A stretch of 9,145 nucleotides of DNA from Helicobacteraceae bacterium UBA6016 (GTDB lineage Bacteria > Campylobacterota > Campylobacteria > Campylobacterales > UBA6016): contig DIZY01000071.1 of NCBI GenBank assembly GCA_002428055.1, positions 1 through 9,145 on the forward strand, given 5' to 3'. Position 1 is the stretch's first letter, and the number at the start of each line of letters is the position of its first letter. Under the pieces are notes generated by a model. It was not told where the DNA came from. It did no database searches and saw only the letters and a list, made by a program, of their open reading frames with translations. Position numbers and translations under genes: made by a program. Below are positions 6,040 through 9,145 of this stretch, one piece after another.

Positions 6040-6817
6040 CTACGCTATCCTCTTCAATTTTCTTTTGCGGCTCTTTCGCTTTTACAAACTTTATTAGAGT
6101 ATCGACAGAATCAGGATAGTTTTCAATATTTTTGAGTCCGGCATCAAATACGAATGCCGAGCTTTTTGCATCAGGCAGGGCTCTATGATGCACCTCATCA
6201 CCCAATCCAAGCTCCTCTTTTAGCGTTTTTAGACCGTATTTTGAAGCTTTTAGTGTTTTTTTTGCAAGATCAAGAGTGCATATTTTTCTATTTAGCATTG
6301 GACCTAGATTGTATTTTTGAAAGCTTTTTGAGAGGAAACTAAAGTCAAAATCGGCGCTATGGGCGCAAAAAATAGCATCTCCTAAAAACTCCCTAAACTC
6401 TGTTAATACAATTTTCTCTTTTTTTGCGGTTCTAAGCTCATTTAGAGTTAGTTTTGTTATCTCTGCAATATTTGAAGGCAGTCGTTCGGCGTAGATAAGT
6501 TCATCAAAAGAGTCGAAAAATTCACCGTTTTTATATTTAACGGCACCTATTTCTATGACTTGAGAGTTTCTAGGATTTGAGCCGTTTGTCTCTATGTCCA
6601 CAAAGCAAAAAATAGTCTCTTCAATCTTCGCTTTTGCTGTTGTAAGCGTAAACTCCTCGCCGCTTTGTTCAATCGGCATCCCGCAGGATTTTAGCACCTC
6701 TACTAGCGTATCTATTTTTAAGTCGCCAAACCCAAGTTTCTTTGAAAAATCTGCAAGCTCTTCGCATCCCAGCGGAAATTTTTCAAAAAAACTTTCCAAT
6801 TCTTTGAGGCTATTCAT
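6032..6817 (-). CDS. DnaQ-like 3'-5' exonuclease (DEDDh family)
   Basis: This is an RNase T/DnaQ-superfamily exonuclease of 261 residues from the chosen start. The ExoI motif FVDIETNGS is at 72-80 (D74, E76), ExoII HSADFDFSFL at 153-162 (D156 or D158), and ExoIII HHRALPDA at 210-217 (H211, D216), giving the complete DEDDh metal-binding set. Residues 1-65 precede the nuclease domain. They are helix-rich and end in a strand-like EEFTLTT, perhaps a small winged-helix-like domain, which is only inferred. The ORF extends upstream to 7012, but the ATG at 6817 has AAAAGGA 5 nt before it and TATAAT further up. The longer form would run through the divergent aro gene. It could be the polymerase III epsilon proofreading subunit or a separate repair or RNA nuclease; the motifs alone do not decide, so no symbol is given. 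Confidence 0.9.
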   Translation of the reverse strand: MNSLKELESFFEKFPLGCEELADFSKKLGFGDLKIDTLVEVLKSCGMPIEQSGEEFTLTTAKAKIEETIFCFVDIETNGSNPRNSQVIEIGAVKYKNGEFFDSFDELIYAERLPSNIAEITKLTLNELRTAKKEKIVLTEFREFLGDAIFCAHSADFDFSFLSKSFQKYNLGPMLNRKICTLDLAKKTLKASKYGLKTLKEELGLGDEVHHRALPDAKSSAFVFDAGLKNIENYPDSVDTLIKFVKAKEPQKKIEEDSVDV

Positions 6818-6822
6818 ATATA

Positions 6823-6829
6823 TCCTTTT
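6823..6829 (-). promoter_or_regulatory. Ribosome binding site deciding the exonuclease start
   Basis: AAAAGGA on the minus strand ends 5 nt before the ATG at 6817. The upstream candidate starts of the open frame, reaching to 7012, lack comparable support and lie antisense to the DAHP synthase gene. Confidence 0.75.
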
Positions 6830-6841
6830 CCAGTGGGTCGC

Positions 6842-6847
6842 ATTATA
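6842..6847 (-). promoter_or_regulatory. -10 element for the exonuclease/membrane-protein operon
   Basis: A perfect TATAAT (6847-6842, minus strand) is placed so that transcription starts near 6835, about 18 nt before the ATG at 6817. Upstream DNA is A/T-rich without a clear -35, as is common for vegetative promoters in Campylobacter. Confidence 0.6.
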
Positions 6848-6882
6848 GGCATTTAAAGTTAATTTTTGTCTTATTTTGGTAG

Positions 6883-6888
6883 TATATT
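6883..6888 (+). promoter_or_regulatory. Candidate -10 element for the DAHP synthase gene
   Basis: TATATT at 6883-6888 would place the transcription start near 6895, about 33 nt before the TTG start codon. GATAAT at 6909-6914 is a closer match but would start transcription at or after the ribosome binding site. The DNA between the two divergent genes is too A/T-rich to decide by eye. Confidence 0.3.
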
Positions 6889-6914
6889 TCAAAGTTTTGA
6901 ATAATTTTGATAAT

Positions 6915-6920
6915 AAAGGA
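6915..6920 (+). promoter_or_regulatory. Ribosome binding site deciding the TTG start of DAHP synthase
   Basis: AAAGGA ends 7 nt before the in-frame TTG at 6928. The earlier in-frame TTG at 6907 lies upstream of this site and has no ribosome binding site of its own. Confidence 0.75.
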
Positions 6921-6927
6921 TACGGTT

Positions 6928-7962
6928 TTGATACTAGTAATGAGTCCTGAGGCAACAAAAGAGCAGATAGCGTCTGCAGCCTCACAAATAGAAACATGGG
7001 GGCATAAAGCAAGCGTTACAAGCGGCGATGAGCAAACTATCATAGGCATCATAGGAGACAAAAGAGATTTGGCAGGAAGAGCCCTTAGCGCTCTTGACGG
7101 CGTAGAAAAAGTACTTGAGGTATCTGCTCCGTACAAGCTTGCAAGCAGACATTTTCATCCAGATGACACGATTATCGATATAAGGGGCGTAAAGGTAGGC
7201 GGTGGACATAAGGCATTTATGGCGGGTCCATGTTCTGTGGATACATACGAAACGCTAATAGAGATAGCAAGGGCGGTAAAAGCCGCTGGAGCGAATATGC
7301 TAAGAGGCGGCGCATTTAAGCCTCGCACTAGCCCGTATACATTTCAAGGCGGCGGCGAAGAAGCTCTAAAAATGCTTGCTGATGCCAGGGATGAGACAGG
7401 GCTACCTATAGTAACAGAGCTTATGAGCGAAAGAGACATAGATGTTATCTGTAAATACGCAGATGTTATCCAACTTGGCGCTAGAAATATGCAAAACTTC
7501 TCACTTCTAAAAGAGGTAGGAAAACTAGGTATGCCGGTACTTCTTAAAAACGGTATAGCAAGTACGGTTCAAGAGCACCTTATGAGCGCTGAGTACTTGA
7601 TGAGCGAGGGTCTTAAAGATGTTATGATGTGCCTAAGAGGCACAAGGGGATATGAAACTGCACTTAGAAATGCTATGGATGTTGCACAAGTGCCGCTTCT
7701 TAAGACCTTAACACACCTTCCTGTTGTTATTGACCCAAGTCACGCCGCAGGGAAAAGAGAGTTTGTAATGGCGCTTGGATATGCAGGTATGGCTGCCGGA
7801 GCTGACGGCTTTAATATAGAAGTCCATCCAAATCCAAAATGTGCGCTTTCAGATGGTGAGCAAGCTCTTCTTCCAAGTGACTTTGACTACTTTATGAAAA
7901 AAATAAAAAATCTAGACCCTTGGAATCAAAAAGAGTGGTCCGATATGGCTCACAAAATATAG
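6928..7962 (+). CDS. 3-deoxy-7-phosphoheptulonate (DAHP) synthase, type I-beta
   Basis: The enzyme condenses phosphoenolpyruvate with erythrose 4-phosphate, the first step of the shikimate pathway to aromatic amino acids. From the TTG at 6928 the protein is 344 residues. Residues 1-70 form a ferredoxin-like regulatory domain like that of the Thermotoga maritima enzyme, where it mediates Tyr/Phe feedback. The TIM barrel carries AGPCSV (99-104), KPRTSPYTFQG (131-141), GARNMQNF (184-191), LLKNG (205-209), DPSH (269-272) and EVHPNPKCALSD (298-309). Expected metal ligands C102, H272, E298 and D309 are present. One oddity is CLRG (235-238), where type I-beta enzymes I recall have CERG. The start rests on AAAGGA 7 nt upstream and on alignment of MILVMSPE with the usual N-terminus; TTG at 6907 is in frame but unsupported. 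It is divergent from the exonuclease gene and convergent with pilT. It could carry aroF or aroG in databases. Confidence 0.93.
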   Translation: MILVMSPEATKEQIASAASQIETWGHKASVTSGDEQTIIGIIGDKRDLAGRALSALDGVEKVLEVSAPYKLASRHFHPDDTIIDIRGVKVGGGHKAFMAGPCSVDTYETLIEIARAVKAAGANMLRGGAFKPRTSPYTFQGGGEEALKMLADARDETGLPIVTELMSERDIDVICKYADVIQLGARNMQNFSLLKEVGKLGMPVLLKNGIASTVQEHLMSAEYLMSEGLKDVMMCLRGTRGYETALRNAMDVAQVPLLKTLTHLPVVIDPSHAAGKREFVMALGYAGMAAGADGFNIEVHPNPKCALSDGEQALLPSDFDYFMKKIKNLDPWNQKEWSDMAHKI

Positions 7963-7964
7963 CT

Positions 7965-8003
7965 AAAAAACAAAAAACAGAAGGCGGACTTTTACAGCCC
8001 GCC
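7965..8003 (-). terminator. Rho-independent terminator of pilT, formed by its last codons
   Basis: On the minus strand GGCGGGC (8003-7997) pairs with GTCCGCC (7989-7983) through a 7-nt loop, with one G-U pair. A T-rich tail containing two runs of six T (7977-7972 and 7970-7965) follows. The 5' arm encodes the final Gly-Gly-Leu of PilT and the stop codon is in the loop. On the plus strand no T-run follows the stem, so it is unlikely to serve the convergent DAHP synthase gene. Confidence 0.7.
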
Positions 8004-9080
8004 TAGAGTTCCGCCGCCTCCTGAGGCCAAGCTTCTCTCTACCTCTTCTTTATTTACTGCAAATCTTAAAGCATCTTCTTTTGCGACCAGTCTCGCTTTT
8101 ACCAAGTCGATTAATACTTGCGATAGTGTCTGCATTCCGGTTCTACTTTGTCCGAGCTGCAGTTGCGAGTAAATTTGATGCACTTTGTCCTCTCTTATAA
8201 GGTTGGCGATTGCTGGATTATTAATAAGTATCTCATGTGCCGCAACCCTGCCGCCGCCTATTTTTGGCACTAGCGTCTGCGAGATTACTGCGCTAAGGCT
8301 CATTGATAGTTGCGTCCTAATGATGGCTTGTTCTTCTGATGGAAAAACATTAATAATTCTGTTGATTGTTTGTGTGGCAGAGTTGGTGTGTACGGTGGCA
8401 AATACAAGATGTCCCGTCTCTGCCGCCGTTACTGCCGCTCTGATAGTCTCCACATCCCTCATCTCTCCGACTAGTATGACATCTGGATCTTCTCTCATCG
8501 CATATTTAAGAGCAGAAGAAAAGCTTTTTGTGTCTTCTCCGACATTTCTTTGGGATATTATCGAGCTTTGATGTTCGTGGTGAAACTCTATCGGGTCCTC
8601 TACGGTGATGATATGCTTTCGTTCTGTTAGATTGATTTCGTTTATCATGGCTGCTAGGGTTGTTGATTTACCACTACCGGTAGGTCCCGTGACAAGAATA
8701 AGCCCTTTTTCTCTTTTGACCAATTCATTAAAGATGGCTGGTCCGTTGAGATCGTCGAGCGTCGGTATTTTTTCCGGGATTATCCTAAAGGCCGCCGCAA
8801 CGCTTCCTTGTTGGAAGTAGTAGTTTGCCCTGAATCTTCCTATGCCTTTTAATGCAAATGTGAAGTCCAGCTCTTTATGCTCTTCAAAATACTTTTTTTG
8901 GTTGTCGTTGATAACCGAGTAGCATAGCGACTGTATAGCGGTAGCATCAACTACCTCCAAATCCAACGGAGCTAACTTGCCGGAAATTCTTATCTGAGGC
9001 TCCGTTCCAGCCACCAAATGAAGGTCTGAGGCTTTATAGGCTGCCACTGTTTGAAGTATTTTATCTAGTGTTAAAGACAC
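7992..9080 (-). CDS. pilT: PilT, type IV pilus retraction ATPase
   Basis: PilT is a hexameric cytoplasmic AAA-like secretion ATPase that powers pilus retraction and twitching motility. The 362-residue product has an N-terminal PAS-like domain (about 1-100), Walker A GPTGSGKST (132-140), an Asp box TVEDPIEF (159-166), Walker B VILVGEMRD (201-209, E206) and a His box TGHLVFATVH (222-231). PAIANLIRE (289-297) corresponds to the C-terminal AIRNLIRE motif needed for retraction, which favours PilT over the extension ATPase PilB. The tail is glycine-rich. The start is GTG at 9080, with GGGAG 5 nt upstream. It lies 11 nt after gatC and is probably co-transcribed with it. No other pilus gene is visible here, so the assembly partners must be elsewhere if present. 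PilU is a possible alternative name. Confidence 0.94.
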   Translation of the reverse strand: MSLTLDKILQTVAAYKASDLHLVAGTEPQIRISGKLAPLDLEVVDATAIQSLCYSVINDNQKKYFEEHKELDFTFALKGIGRFRANYYFQQGSVAAAFRIIPEKIPTLDDLNGPAIFNELVKREKGLILVTGPTGSGKSTTLAAMINEINLTERKHIITVEDPIEFHHEHQSSIISQRNVGEDTKSFSSALKYAMREDPDVILVGEMRDVETIRAAVTAAETGHLVFATVHTNSATQTINRIINVFPSEEQAIIRTQLSMSLSAVISQTLVPKIGGGRVAAHEILINNPAIANLIREDKVHQIYSQLQLGQSRTGMQTLSQVLIDLVKARLVAKEDALRFAVNKEEVERSLASGGGGTLGGL

Positions 9081-9091
9081 CTTGACTCCCT

Positions 9092-9145
9092 TTATTCTAT
9101 GATTTTAGGTACGACAAAGAAGTTTTCTTCCGTCTTCGGAGCGTG
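9092..9145 (-). CDS. gatC: GatC, Asp-tRNA(Asn)/Glu-tRNA(Gln) amidotransferase subunit C, C-terminal end only
   Basis: The last 17 codons visible read APKTEENFFVVPKIIE and end in TAA at 9094-9092. An ending of the form (K/R)TEDGFFxVPKVIE is characteristic of GatC, the small subunit that stabilises the GatA/GatB amidotransferase making Gln-tRNA(Gln) and Asn-tRNA(Asn). The rest of the gene lies beyond the right edge. The 11-nt gap to pilT indicates a shared transcript. Confidence 0.85.
   Translation of the reverse strand, partial: HAPKTEENFFVVPKIIE

Noticed and set aside
6907..6927. Seven-codon upstream extension of DAHP synthase from TTG at 6907
   Set aside because: The AAAGGA ribosome binding site lies inside this stretch and points to the TTG at 6928, which also gives the N-terminus expected for the family.
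6818..7012. Open frame extending the exonuclease upstream by 65 codons
   Set aside because: It runs antisense through the start of the DAHP synthase gene, passes over the TATAAT and ribosome binding site used for the ATG at 6817, and the added residues show no family resemblance.
7983..8003. The pilT hairpin as a bidirectional terminator also serving DAHP synthase
   Set aside because: On the plus strand the stem is followed by TAGAGTT with no T-run, so only the minus-strand direction is supported.
8185..8571. 128-codon open frame on the plus strand opposite pilT
   Set aside because: It is the complement of strongly conserved PilT coding sequence, shows no family resemblance of its own and has no convincing start signals.

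Overview
The window looks like ordinary chromosomal DNA from a member of the Campylobacterota, most likely the genus Campylobacter. The reasons are an A/T-leaning composition with frequent AGA/ATA/CTA codons, an flgB-flgC-fliE-penicillin-binding protein block as I recall it from Campylobacter genomes, a sigma-54 promoter of the type used for flagellar rod and hook genes in that group, and epsilon-type versions of MurG and FtsW. I cannot name a species. The window is densely coded; the largest gap is the 131 bp divergent region at 2550-2680. I see no tRNA, rRNA, CRISPR array, insertion sequence or prophage gene.

Layout. (1) 1-249, minus strand: the start of a small DUF2325-family gene running off the left edge. 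Its conserved reading frame is broken at an 8-base A tract on the coding strand. It has its own near-consensus sigma-70 promoter. (2) 352-2549, minus strand: ftsW-murG with a TAATG overlap, ending in a hairpin terminator that begins inside murG. (3) 2550-2680: divergent control region with a sigma-54 promoter for the flagellar operon, a 12 bp perfect palindrome and a longer inverted repeat. (4) 2681-5706, plus strand: flgB-flgC-fliE followed by a class B penicillin-binding protein (FtsI/PBP3-like). (5) 5698-6817, minus strand: a DnaQ-like 3'-5' exonuclease overlapping a small two-helix membrane protein, whose 3' end overlaps the PBP gene. (6) 6928-7962, plus strand: a type I-beta DAHP synthase, first step of the shikimate pathway, with a TTG start. 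(7) 7992-9145, minus strand: the last codons of gatC, then pilT with its own terminator.

Functional links. MurG makes lipid II, FtsW polymerises it and the FtsI-like protein cross-links it, so genes for successive septal wall steps lie on both sides of the flagellar rod genes. The PBP appears to be within reach of the flagellar sigma-54 promoter. The other genes (DAHP synthase, exonuclease, GatC, PilT) are housekeeping or motility genes without an evident shared theme.

I found no previously undescribed multi-gene system. The observations most worth a second look are the homopolymer frameshift in the DUF2325 gene, the dyad element between the division and flagellar operons, and the repeated placement of terminator hairpins inside coding sequence.
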